The translations under genes and the position numbers were made by a program. From Desulfovibrio psychrotolerans (GTDB lineage: Bacteria; Desulfobacterota; Desulfovibrionia; Desulfovibrionales; Desulfovibrionaceae): a DNA stretch of 64,000 nucleotides. Where the stretch lies: contig NZ_BLVP01000006.1 in assembly GCF_013340305.1 (NCBI RefSeq), positions 124,001-188,000 of the forward strand, in the 5' to 3' direction. Positions within the stretch are counted from its first letter, which is position 1; every line of letters starts with the position of its first letter. Below the pieces are notes generated by a model, which saw nothing but the letters and a program-made list of their open reading frames with translations, had not been told where the DNA came from and searched no databases. Shown here in pieces: positions 18,790 through 28,454 of the stretch.

Positions 18790-20949
18790 CTACTGCCCTT
18801 CCAGCTCCACGATAAGCTTCTTCAGTTCCCCGGCCTGCTCGCTCAATTCGGCAACGGCGCGGGAGGCCTCGCGCATGGCGTCCGCCGTCTCGCTGGATAT
18901 GCGGTTCACGTCCTCTATGGAGTTGCTTATCTCCTCAGTGGCGGAAGACTGCTGCTCCGCCGCCGTGGCTATGGCACGCACCTGATCAGACGCCTTCAGG
19001 GAAAACGAGACAATGTGCCCGAGCAGCTCCTCGGCCTTGCCCATGCCCTCCATGGACTGGGCAAGCACGCCCTTGTTCTTGTCCATGCCGCCAAGGGTTT
19101 CCCGCACCGCCTGCTGTATGGCAGAAATAGACTGCCCCACTTCCTTGGTGGCGGTCATGGTCTTTTCCGCCAGCTTGCGCACCTCATCCGCCACCACGGC
19201 AAATCCGCGTCCGGCATCTCCGGCACGGGCCGCTTCAATGGCCGCGTTCAGGGCCAGCAGGTTGGTCTGGTCGGCAATATCCTCAATGGTCTGGGCAATC
19301 ATGCCTATGCCGTCCGCCTTGCGGCTCAGTTCTTCAACCGAACCGTACACGGTCATAAACCCGTTATTCACCGCGCCCACATCGCGCAGCACCACGGCAA
19401 ACTGCTCAGCCCCCGCCTGCGCCGCCTGCCGCGATTCTTCAGAGAGCGTTGCCGTTGCTTCGGCATTGCGGGCAATCTCCATAACGGAAGCACTCATCTC
19501 CTCCATGGCAGATGCTGTTTCCGCCACCCGTTCCGACTGCGCCTCCGCCCCACGGCTGGATTCGTCAATCTGGGCAGAAAGTTCCGTGGACGCGGAAGAA
19601 ACAACCTCCACCACGCCCTGCAGACGCTGGGCTGCCGCGTGCATCCCCTCGCGCTTGGCGCTCTCTGCCTTGCGGGTGGCCTCTTCCGCCACGGCCCGTG
19701 CGCTTTCCGCAGCCTGCGCGCTGGCACGGGCTTCCTGCGTCTGCATTTCCGCCTCGCGCATCTTTTCCTTCAGCGAAGCCACCATGGAAACCATGGCCCC
19801 GCGCAGTACGCCGAATTCACTATGGAAGCTGCCCTGAATGGACGCGTCCAGATTCCCCTCCGCCACGGCACGCGAAAAGCCGGAAAGCGCCATAATGGGC
19901 CGTATGACCATGGCGTTCAGCGCTACCAGAATCACGCCCGACAGCAGCAGCAACGCGGCAATAACGCCTGCCGTGGTCCACGTGTTCGCCTGCATCAGCG
20001 CATTGGCCTGCGCAAAAAGTTCCGGTGCAGGCACGGCAATGCCCAGTCCCATGCCCGTCTGCGTCACGCTGTAAAAGACCAGATGTTCCACGCCCTCAAT
20101 CTGCGTCGTAAACTGGGTGCTCTGCCCGCTTCCAAGGTTCATCAGCCCCTTATCTGCCTCCATGGAAAAGGGCAGGCTGGAAACCGGCTTGAGCAGGCGC
20201 GCATTATCAGCGGGATAGGCCGCAATAAGCCCGTAGCGCGTGTCCACGGCAAAAGCCAGCGACGACTCCGTAACGCGTATGTCGCCCACCACGCGCCGCA
20301 GGTCCTCCATGCTCACATCCAGCGTAGACATGCCCGCAATGGCTCCGTCCGGCCCGTAGAGAATACCCCCCACGGTAATCATGAGCGCGTTGGTCCCTTC
20401 GGAATCCTCATACGGTGCAGACCAGTAAACCCGTGCATCCCTGCGCTGCCTGCGGTTCCAGTCGGCGGGAATGGCCTGTGTGTACCAGTCCTGCTTGTGG
20501 TAATCGTACTCTGCCGTATTGTAGTCCATGGTAAAGGCTATCTTGCCGCTGTCCCAGTAGGCATAGGGGCCGTAATACTGCCTGTCCTCAAAAAATACAT
20601 TGGGCTCAAACCACAGCCCGCTGCCCACTGCCGTAGGGTACTTCGCCACCGCAGACTCAAGGAAGGCACGCACCTGCGCCTCTATGTCCTCACCCGTGGC
20701 CTGCCGCACGCGCAGAAGCGCTTCTCCCGCCGTGGCTATGCTGTCCGCCGCATCCTGCATAACCGCCATGTAGGTGTTAATTTTCTCGGCTTCCGTCTCT
20801 ATGCGGCTTTCCACAGCCCGCTTCGTCTCTTCCACATATCTGGCTTCCATTTCCCGCACGTTGCCGAGCAGAATCACATATCCCGCCAGCGAAACCACAA
20901 TGGTCACGGCGATAAGCGCCAGCACCTTGTACCGAACCGACATATTCAT
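18790..20949 (-). CDS. Methyl-accepting chemotaxis protein with double-Cache sensor
   Basis: Transmembrane chemoreceptor, 719 residues. A short cytoplasmic start is followed by TM1 (about 8-28), a periplasmic dCache-type domain (about 35-325; [31 protein letters not shown] and [10 protein letters not shown] are typical), TM2 (about 330-352), HAMP and the signalling helices. The hairpin tip [20 protein letters not shown] and [15 protein letters not shown] are unmistakable. The ATG at 20949 follows AGAGG. There is no C-terminal pentapeptide for CheR tethering. The ligand is unknown. Adjacency to the divergent octaheme cytochrome may hint at an electron-acceptor signal, but this is only positional. 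Confidence 0.95.
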   Translation of the reverse strand: MNMSVRYKVLALIAVTIVVSLAGYVILLGNVREMEARYVEETKRAVESRIETEAEKINTYMAVMQDAADSIATAGEALLRVRQATGEDIEAQVRAFLESAVAKYPTAVGSGLWFEPNVFFEDRQYYGPYAYWDSGKIAFTMDYNTAEYDYHKQDWYTQAIPADWNRRQRRDARVYWSAPYEDSEGTNALMITVGGILYGPDGAIAGMSTLDVSMEDLRRVVGDIRVTESSLAFAVDTRYGLIAAYPADNARLLKPVSSLPFSMEADKGLMNLGSGQSTQFTTQIEGVEHLVFYSVTQTGMGLGIAVPAPELFAQANALMQANTWTTAGVIAALLLLSGVILVALNAMVIRPIMALSGFSRAVAEGNLDASIQGSFHSEFGVLRGAMVSMVASLKEKMREAEMQTQEARASAQAAESARAVAEEATRKAESAKREGMHAAAQRLQGVVEVVSSASTELSAQIDESSRGAEAQSERVAETASAMEEMSASVMEIARNAEATATLSEESRQAAQAGAEQFAVVLRDVGAVNNGFMTVYGSVEELSRKADGIGMIAQTIEDIADQTNLLALNAAIEAARAGDAGRGFAVVADEVRKLAEKTMTATKEVGQSISAIQQAVRETLGGMDKNKGVLAQSMEGMGKAEELLGHIVSFSLKASDQVRAIATAAEQQSSATEEISNSIEDVNRISSETADAMREASRAVAELSEQAGELKKLIVELEGQ

Positions 20950-21177
20950 ACCTCTTCCCCCTTACCTATGTTCCTTTCTCCCACCGAACCCCATAAGCCC
21001 GGTGCCGCACCGCGTATACTGTAAAGATTATGCCCGTTGTGTCGCAACGCCGTTACGCGCTACGGGCAACCACTCTATCGCTCTTTTCGGCATTTTCCAA
21101 ATTATTATGAGTAATCCCGAATAGGTCTGACCAATCTCCTGTCATAATCCCCTGCCGGAACTTTTTTCACCCCCTCT

Positions 21178-21208
21178 GGACAATATACCCCCATAGGGTA
21201 TATTGTCC
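21178..21208. promoter_or_regulatory. Inverted repeat 1 (13-bp perfect arms)
   Basis: GGACAATATACCC (21178-21190) and GGGTATATTGTCC (21196-21208) are perfect reverse complements around CCATA. No T-run follows on either strand, and it sits between divergent genes, so an operator is likelier than a terminator. Confidence 0.65.
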
Positions 21209-21216
21209 CATCGTGA

Positions 21217-21230
21217 GGATGTGCACATCC
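21217..21230. promoter_or_regulatory. Inverted repeat 2 (14-bp perfect palindrome)
   Basis: GGATGTGCACATCC is a perfect 14-bp palindrome placed 9 bp after repeat 1 and directly abutting repeat 3. It has a different sequence from the flanking repeats. Confidence 0.6.
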
Positions 21231-21259
21231 GACACAATACCCCCAAGGGGTACTGTGTC
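21231..21259. promoter_or_regulatory. Inverted repeat 3 (12 of 13 bp arms)
   Basis: GACACAATACCCC (21231-21243) and GGGGTACTGTGTC (21247-21259) match at 12 of 13 positions around CAA. Its half-site (CAATACCCC) closely resembles that of repeat 1 (CAATATACCC), suggesting two sites for one protein about 50 bp apart. Confidence 0.62.
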
Positions 21260-21571
21260 GTTACCCTGCAGGTAGCGCTGTCGGGGGCACGCAAAAGCCC
21301 GGAAGCACATTGCCTTAACCGGTGCGTCAGGATAGTGTGGTATGTAACCACTTACGCACATCACGGCCCACAGCTCAGGCTGCACCGGACAGAGCGTCCA
21401 CCATGGCAACCTTCCGGCAAGGCGAGCTTCCGGCAGCAAAACCATCCGGCAGAGCGGCACAACACCCGCCTGCCGCACATCGCGCCTGCCCCGCAGGCCA
21501 TGGTTATACAGAACAACTGTTCAGTCAAACAGTATCGGTTAACAGCGCAGACGACAAACGGAGGAGGTTCC

Positions 21572-23224
21572 ATGCAACACACAGACAGGAGAACAACACC
21601 GCGCCTGTTCATTCTCGGCGCATCCTGCTTCCTGCTGGCCGTGCTCATGGTCGCGGGGCAAGCCCCCCGCGCGGGGGCGTCGGAAGAGGGGTACAAGACC
21701 TACGGCGCGGAACAGGCGCGCAAGGTCTCGCGCGAGGTAAAACGCTGGATCACCACAGACCACAGCAAGCACCCCGCGCTGCAGCAAGATTTCGCCACGC
21801 CGGAAGAAGTGACCAAGGCCTGCCTCACCTGCCACAACGAGGCCGCCCTGCAGGTGCACAACACCATTCACTGGATGTGGATAGACCCGGCAGATACCGA
21901 GCGCAAGATGGGCAAAAACGGCCTCACGCTCAACAACTTCTGCATTTCCATCCATTCCAACCAGCCGCGCTGCACCTCATGCCATGCGGGCTACGGGTTC
22001 AAGGACGCCAGCTTCGACTTTTCCAGCCAGGAAAAGGTGGACTGTCTCGTCTGTCACGACACCACCGAAACCTACAAAAAATTCCCCACCATGGCGGGGT
22101 ACCCGGTTTCCGAGCCCACCCCCTTTGAAAAAGAAACCTTTCTGCCGCCCAACTACCGCGTTATCGCCGGTGCTGTCGGACGCCCGGACCGCGACAACTG
22201 CGGCAACTGCCACTTCTACGGCGGTGGCGGCGACGGCGTGAAACACGGCGACCTCGACTCCTCCATGCTCAAGCCCAGCCGCGATCTGGACGTGCACATG
22301 AACGCAGAAGGCGCCAACTTCTCCTGCCAGCGGTGCCACACCACAGAGGCGCATTTCATCGCCGGGCGCAGCTACAAGCAGCCCGCCTATACCGAACGCA
22401 CCAGCCTCATCGAGGACGACCTCGTGAAGCGCATCTCCTGCGAATCCTGCCACACCGACAAGCCCCACATGGCAGGGCACAAGGCCAACGACCATACGGA
22501 CAAGGTCGCCTGCCAGACCTGCCACATCCCCGCCTACGCGCGCGTGCTGCCCGTGAAGATGGAGTGGGACTGGTCGCAGGCGGGCAAGATGAAGGAAGGC
22601 AAGCCCTACACGGTCATGGGCGATCTGGGCAGGTCCACCTACGACTCCAAGAAGGGCTCCTTTGTCTGGGAGAACAACGTCAAGCCTGAATACATGTGGT
22701 ACAACGGGCGCATGAACTTCATGCTCGCCACAGACACCATAGACCCCGAACAGGTCATCCGGCTGAACAGCGTGCAGGGCAGCAGAAACGACCCTTCGGC
22801 CCGCATCTTCCCCATCCGCGTGCACCGGGGCAAGCAGCCCTACGACTCGGTACACAAAACCATGGCCATTCCGCACCTCTTCGGCAAGGACGACAACGCC
22901 TACTGGAAAACCTACGACTGGAACAAGGCCCTCACGGCAGGCATGGCCGCCGCAGGTCTCCCTTACAGCGGCGAATATGACTTTGTGTCCACCGAGTATC
23001 ACTACCCCATCACCCACATGGTTGCGCCCAAGGAAAAATCGCTGCAATGCGGCGACTGCCACTCCAGAGACGGCAGGCTGGCCACCCTTGCGGGCTTCTA
23101 CATGCCCGGCAGAGACGGCAACACTCCCCTGAACACCATGGGCTGGATGGCGGTGCTGGCCGCGCTGGCGGGCGTGCTCGGCCACGGCCTGCTGCGCATG
23201 GTTTCCCGCCGCAAGCAGGATTAG
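21572..23224 (+). CDS. Octaheme c-type cytochrome (tetrathionate-reductase/OTR-like family), membrane-anchored
   Basis: Periplasmic multiheme reductase or electron-transfer protein of 550 residues. The start at 21572 is set by GGAGGAGG just upstream and gives a signal peptide (LFILGASCFLLAVLMVAGQA, cleaved near AGASEEG). I count eight CxxCH motifs: CLTCH, CTSCH, CLVCH, CGNCH, CQRCH, CESCH, CQTCH, CGDCH. The C-terminus has one membrane helix (MGWMAVLAALAGVLGHGLL) followed by RRKQD. This layout matches the octaheme tetrathionate reductase family. The true substrate (tetrathionate, nitrite, hydroxylamine or another) cannot be read from the sequence. It is co-oriented and 9 nt from a cytochrome b gene, so a quinol-linked complex is likely. 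Confidence 0.9.
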   Translation: MQHTDRRTTPRLFILGASCFLLAVLMVAGQAPRAGASEEGYKTYGAEQARKVSREVKRWITTDHSKHPALQQDFATPEEVTKACLTCHNEAALQVHNTIHWMWIDPADTERKMGKNGLTLNNFCISIHSNQPRCTSCHAGYGFKDASFDFSSQEKVDCLVCHDTTETYKKFPTMAGYPVSEPTPFEKETFLPPNYRVIAGAVGRPDRDNCGNCHFYGGGGDGVKHGDLDSSMLKPSRDLDVHMNAEGANFSCQRCHTTEAHFIAGRSYKQPAYTERTSLIEDDLVKRISCESCHTDKPHMAGHKANDHTDKVACQTCHIPAYARVLPVKMEWDWSQAGKMKEGKPYTVMGDLGRSTYDSKKGSFVWENNVKPEYMWYNGRMNFMLATDTIDPEQVIRLNSVQGSRNDPSARIFPIRVHRGKQPYDSVHKTMAIPHLFGKDDNAYWKTYDWNKALTAGMAAAGLPYSGEYDFVSTEYHYPITHMVAPKEKSLQCGDCHSRDGRLATLAGFYMPGRDGNTPLNTMGWMAVLAALAGVLGHGLLRMVSRRKQD

Positions 23225-23233
23225 GAGGCATTC

Positions 23234-23875
23234 ATGTCAGCAAAACGACTCTATCTCTACACACGGTTCGAGCGGTTCTGGCACTGGGCGCAGACCCTGC
23301 TCATTCTGGTACTGCTGGTCACGGGATTCGAAATCCACGGCTCATATACCCTGCTGGGGTTTGAACAGGCCTTCACCGTGCACAACTTCTGCGCATGGAC
23401 ATGGCTTGTCCTGTACGCCTTCATCGTGTTCTGGATGGCCACCACCGGAGAATGGAAGCACTATGTGCCCACCTTCGTAAAGATGTTCGAGGTCATCCGC
23501 TTCTACGCCGTGGGCATCTTCAAGGGCGAGCCGCACCCCGTTCCCAAGTCGGAGCGCGTCAAGCACAACCCCCTGCAACGCATCACCTATCTGGGTCTTG
23601 TGTCGCTGCTGGTGCCGTTCCAGATCATAACGGGCTTTCTGTACTATTATTACAACCAGTGGCCCACCATGGGGTGGAACTGGGCACTTGAGCCTGTCGC
23701 GGTGCTGCACACGCTGGGAGCCTTCGGCTTTCTGGTCTTTGTCATCGTGCATGTGTACATGACCACCACGGGGCACACCATCGGGGCGCATATCAAGGCC
23801 ATGTTCACCGGGTACGAAGAGCTGGAACCGCACGACAAGTCGAGGGATGAAGAACCGCGCCAGTATCACGTGTAA
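23234..23875 (+). CDS. Cytochrome b561/thiosulfate-reductase-type membrane cytochrome b
   Basis: Quinone-reactive diheme b subunit, 213 residues, partner of the octaheme cytochrome immediately upstream. LYTRFERFWHWAQTLLILVL opens helix 1 with its heme-ligand His. FTVHNFCAWTWLVLYAFIVF, QRITYLGLVSLLVPFQIITG and GAFGFLVFVIVHVYMTTTGH supply three more helices with His residues in the positions usual for this family. The start follows AGGAGGC. The C-terminal tail (EELEPHDKSRDEEPRQYHV) is charged and cytoplasmic. Confidence 0.92.
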   Translation: MSAKRLYLYTRFERFWHWAQTLLILVLLVTGFEIHGSYTLLGFEQAFTVHNFCAWTWLVLYAFIVFWMATTGEWKHYVPTFVKMFEVIRFYAVGIFKGEPHPVPKSERVKHNPLQRITYLGLVSLLVPFQIITGFLYYYYNQWPTMGWNWALEPVAVLHTLGAFGFLVFVIVHVYMTTTGHTIGAHIKAMFTGYEELEPHDKSRDEEPRQYHV

Positions 23876-23952
23876 GCCTTGCGCGTCCCCTTGTGTCCGC
23901 CTCTTACACGGGCCCTGACGGCAGCGAACGACAAGTTAAGGCAACAACAAAC

Positions 23953-23980
23953 GGCCCGGAAACGCATGCGTTTCCGGGCC
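23953..23980. terminator. 28-bp perfect palindrome between convergent genes
   Basis: GGCCCGGAAACG (23953-23964) and CGTTTCCGGGCC (23969-23980) around CATG form a strong hairpin on both strands, 77 nt after the cytochrome b stop and before the 3' end of the minus-strand gene at 24071. T-runs are weak, so rho-independent activity is uncertain. It is probably a bidirectional terminator. Confidence 0.7.
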
Positions 23981-24070
23981 TCAACATGATGACAAAGAAT
24001 TTTTATGACTCTTCCGTCTCCGGCGGGCAAGGCCAAGCGGCCCATGCTGCCATACGCAGTCGCAGAACTG

Positions 24071-24868
24071 TCAGCGCACCCTGCCCCGAACCACACACGC
24101 GCCCTGCGCCGTCCGGTTGGGCTGATACACAAACTCCATCTCCTTGAAATACACCCCGCCGCAACCGGGGCGGGTGGTCCAGTTCTTCAGCCAGCGCGTC
24201 ACGCGCTTCTCGCTGTCCAGACTGGGGGTATGAAAATACTGCACCGGGCGGGTATACACGGTCTTGCTGTCCAGTTCCGCAAACATGTCGGCCAGCAGGT
24301 TTATCTGCCGCCACAGCGTCATGTTTCCGGCATCAGCGCCTTCGCTGCCGGTCGGCGCGGCCTCGGACTGCCCGGAAAACACATCGTAGATGCGAAAATG
24401 CGGCAATCCCTGCTGAACGGGAATAAGCACCCCGTCCATACCGCCCACGCCGCCCACGTCTGGCACACAGGCAGCAGGCGTTGCGGCAGAATTCCCGGAA
24501 CCTCCTCCGGCAGCGTCCCCTGCACTTTCCCCGGAGATTTGCCCTGCACCTTCCCCGTCACTTTCCCCGAAGCCTTCCCCGGCCCCTCGCCCGCCACAGT
24601 GCGGAGGCAGCGCGGAACCAAATGCCGCAAGGCCCCGGTCACGCACCATGCGCAACTCCGCCGTAAGATGGTCCAGACCGGGAACAACCACTCCCTCCGG
24701 CGAAATGAACTCTTCCGTGGCGGCATCCCACAGAATGCGCGTCCCCAAATACCGGGCGCAATGCATGGTTCCGCCAAGGTGCCCGCCACGGGCAAGGCGA
24801 AAGGCCTCCACATCGTCGGCATAACGCATCTGCCGCAGGGGGCTTTTCGCCATGGAAGCTATACGCAT
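24071..24868 (-). CDS. Hypothetical protein with Gly/Ser-rich insert
   Basis: 265 residues; I do not recognise the family. The ATG at 24868 has AAGGAT 9 nt upstream, and codon use resembles the neighbours, so I think it is real. The N-terminal 95 residues (RLARGGHLGGTMHCARYLGT, ILWDAATEEFISPEGVVVPG) and C-terminal 85 residues (LWRQINLLADMFAELDSKTV, VTRWLKNWTTRPGCGGVYFK) look globular. Between them lies a roughly 55-residue Gly/Ser/Ala/Glu segment encoded by a repetitive TTCCCCGGA-like stretch at about 24515-24590. There is no signal peptide, membrane helix or known catalytic motif. Opposite-strand open frames here look like shadows. Confidence 0.6.
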   Translation of the reverse strand: MRIASMAKSPLRQMRYADDVEAFRLARGGHLGGTMHCARYLGTRILWDAATEEFISPEGVVVPGLDHLTAELRMVRDRGLAAFGSALPPHCGGRGAGEGFGESDGEGAGQISGESAGDAAGGGSGNSAATPAACVPDVGGVGGMDGVLIPVQQGLPHFRIYDVFSGQSEAAPTGSEGADAGNMTLWRQINLLADMFAELDSKTVYTRPVQYFHTPSLDSEKRVTRWLKNWTTRPGCGGVYFKEMEFVYQPNRTAQGACVVRGRVR

Positions 24869-25073
24869 GAACGATATCCTTATCAGGCTGTTATGAACGT
24901 CATTCCCGCAGGGCCGTCCCGCGCGGAACCCCCACCGCAGCAGGCCCGACGACAGATTGTAGCCGGTAGCGACAGCCCTTAACAGGTCACGAAAGACCGC
25001 AACAGATCAACTGGTCGTAGCCGATTCCAGACGGTTTTAGCAGGCCACGCGGCAGGCCCCGGCAGCGGATCTG

Positions 25074-25556
25074 CTAGCCCTTGTAGCCTATCATGCGCAA
25101 AAATCCCTTGCGCTTGGCCACATCCTCTTCCGTTTCCACCCCTGCGGGCGAAAACCCGTCAATCACGCCCATCACGCCGCGCCCCTGCTCGGTCTGCGCC
25201 ACCACAACCTGCAACGGATTGGCCGTGCAGCAGAACAGGCGCACCACCTCGGGCACGCTCAGCAGCACGTTTTTGATGTTGATGGGAAACATATCGCGCA
25301 TGAAGATGAAAAAGGTATGTCCCGCGCCCACGGCAAGGGCGTTGCGCGTTGCCAGTTCCACCAGGGCCTCGTCCGTGCCGCTGGTGCGTACCAGCCGCTC
25401 GCCGGAAGCCTCGCAGAAGGCGATGCCGAATTTTGCTCCGGGCACGGTGCCCACAATGGCCTCGTGCACATCTTCCACGGTCTTGATGAAATGCGACTGC
25501 CCGAACACCAGATTCAACGCATCCGGGTTCTCAACGGCTACGAGCGAAAATTCCAT
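25074..25556 (-). CDS. Adenosine-specific kinase family protein
   Basis: 160-residue single-domain protein of the adenosine-specific kinase family (archaeal and bacterial, about 160 residues). FSLVAVENPDALNLVFGQSH, FIKTVEDVHEAIV, PGAKFGIAFCEASGERLVR and TANPLQVVVAQTEQGRGVMG are characteristic. I prefer the ATG at 25556 because GGGAGGG lies immediately before it; the ATG at 25568 overlaps that ribosome site. The enzymatic role (adenosine phosphorylation) is assigned from the family only. It stands alone, divergent from gdhA across a 470-bp gap. Confidence 0.85.
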   Translation of the reverse strand: MEFSLVAVENPDALNLVFGQSHFIKTVEDVHEAIVGTVPGAKFGIAFCEASGERLVRTSGTDEALVELATRNALAVGAGHTFFIFMRDMFPINIKNVLLSVPEVVRLFCCTANPLQVVVAQTEQGRGVMGVIDGFSPAGVETEEDVAKRKGFLRMIGYKG

Positions 25557-27373
<1,817 letters not shown>

Positions 27374-27419
27374 GCGGCACCGCCCCGTATAGTGCCCTTC
27401 AGAACAACGCCCCTCAGCT

Positions 27420-27467
27420 GATTGCCATCATGTTGCCGTGCATGTGCATGACAATGTGATGGCAATC
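27420..27467. terminator. Long inverted repeat after gdhA
   Basis: GATTGCCATCA (27420-27430) pairs perfectly with TGATGGCAATC (27457-27467). The 26-nt interior contains further short complementary pieces (TTG/CAA, GTGCAT around the centre). It lies between convergent gdhA and tag. It is a probable terminator or stabilising hairpin without a T-run. Confidence 0.5.
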
Positions 27468-27522
27468 TTAACATACAAAGCGTCATACAAAACAACACCA
27501 AAACAACGACAAATGGTCCTGT

Positions 27523-28107
27523 TTACGGGCACATTCCGTCAACTTCCGCATGGCGGAAGCAGGAAACAAGGTGGTCGTTCACCAGTCCCGCCGCCTGCAG
27601 ATGCGCGTATACGGTGGTGGTTCCCACAAACTTGAACCCGTGCCGCTTCAGGTCCTTGGCAACCGTATCAGAAAGCGGCGTGCTGGGCGGCACCTCTTCC
27701 ATGCGCTGCCACGTGTTGCGCACAGGGCGTCCGTCCACGAACCGCCACAGATAGTCGCTGAAGCTGCCGTACCGTTCCCGCATCTCCAGAAAACGCCCGG
27801 CATTGTTTATGGCAGCCTCAATCTTCAGCCGGTTGCGGATAATGCCGGTATCCTGCATCAGCCGCAGCACATCCTCCTGAGAAAACCTTGCCACCTGCTC
27901 AGGATCAAATCCGGCAAAGGCTGCGCGGTATCCTTCCCGGCGTTTCAATATGGTCAGCCAGCTCAGCCCGGCCTGCGCGCTCTCCAGCGTCAGAAAGGCA
28001 AAGTGGGTCGTATCATCATGCACGGGCACACCCCACTCCGTGTCGTGGTAGCGGGTCATTATCTCCGGTGCCGCCGCCCACGGGCAGCGGATTCGCTCTG
28101 TCGTCAT
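27523..28107 (-). CDS. tag: DNA-3-methyladenine glycosylase I
   Basis: Removes 3-methyladenine from alkylated DNA. I place the start at 28107 (AGGAGAG 5 nt upstream), giving MTTERIRCPWAAAPEIMTRY and 194 residues, the family length. The longer open frame to 28392 is a GC-rich extension without homology. Key features: RCPWA and YHDTEWGVPVHDD (substrate pocket and a Zn ligand), FLTLESAQAGLSWLTILKRR (helix-hairpin region), FSDYLWRFVDG, and KRHGFKFVGTTTVYAHLQAA followed by NDHLVSCFRH with Zn-binding residues. Confidence 0.93.
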   Translation of the reverse strand: MTTERIRCPWAAAPEIMTRYHDTEWGVPVHDDTTHFAFLTLESAQAGLSWLTILKRREGYRAAFAGFDPEQVARFSQEDVLRLMQDTGIIRNRLKIEAAINNAGRFLEMRERYGSFSDYLWRFVDGRPVRNTWQRMEEVPPSTPLSDTVAKDLKRHGFKFVGTTTVYAHLQAAGLVNDHLVSCFRHAEVDGMCP

Positions 28108-28454
28108 GATCTCTCCTGTTTTGCGTTGCGCAGCCGCCCGCCCAACCGCTCGTGAACCGCTCGCGTAATCGCCCGTGAACCACTCGTACAGCCATCCGTG
28201 CAGCCGCCCGTGAGACGCCCGTGCAGCCGTCAGTGCAACCATGTGCATCCGCTCTTGCGGCCAAGCAAACTCAAACCGCAACCCGTTCCGCAACATACTA
28301 TGCACCTTAGCACAATCCGCCCGCCTGCGGAACACCACAAAGGGCGGACGCCCCGCAGGACGCCCGCCCTTGATGGACGGTTCACCAGACAATCTTTGCC
28401 GTAACCGGTCAACCGATCAACCGATCAACCGGACAATCGGACAACCGGCCTTGG
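28108..28454. other. Intergenic region with short degenerate tandem repeats
   Basis: 347 bp between two minus-strand genes. 28135-28245 contains many variants of CCGTGCAGCC/CCGTGAACC at roughly 10-bp spacing, and 28404-28447 a run of CCGATCAA/CGGACAA units of about 8 bp. Apart from the hairpin at 28340-28371, no gene or RNA was recognised. Confidence 0.5.
28340..28371 (-). terminator. Hairpin downstream of second chemoreceptor
   Basis: Arms 28340-28350 and 28361-28371 pair at 10 of 11 positions (AAGGGCGG with CCGCCCTT at the base), with a short TTT at its 3' end on the minus strand. It lies 84 nt after the stop of the chemoreceptor gene. It is a likely terminator. Confidence 0.6.

Larger units (their letters stand above)
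20950..21571. other. Divergent regulatory region, chemoreceptor / octaheme cytochrome
   Basis: A 622-bp gap between divergent genes. No credible coding sequence: the open frames here have no ribosome site or family resemblance. It contains three closely spaced inverted repeats between 21178 and 21259, listed separately. The remainder up to the cytochrome start shows no clear promoter that I can defend. Confidence 0.6.

Noticed and set aside
19015-21024. 669-codon plus-strand open frame opposite the chemoreceptor
   Set aside because: His/Arg/Gly-rich shadow; the minus strand is an unmistakable chemoreceptor.
28135-28245. CRISPR-like repeat array
   Set aside because: Units of about 10 bp are degenerate, with no unique spacers of 30 bp and no cas genes.
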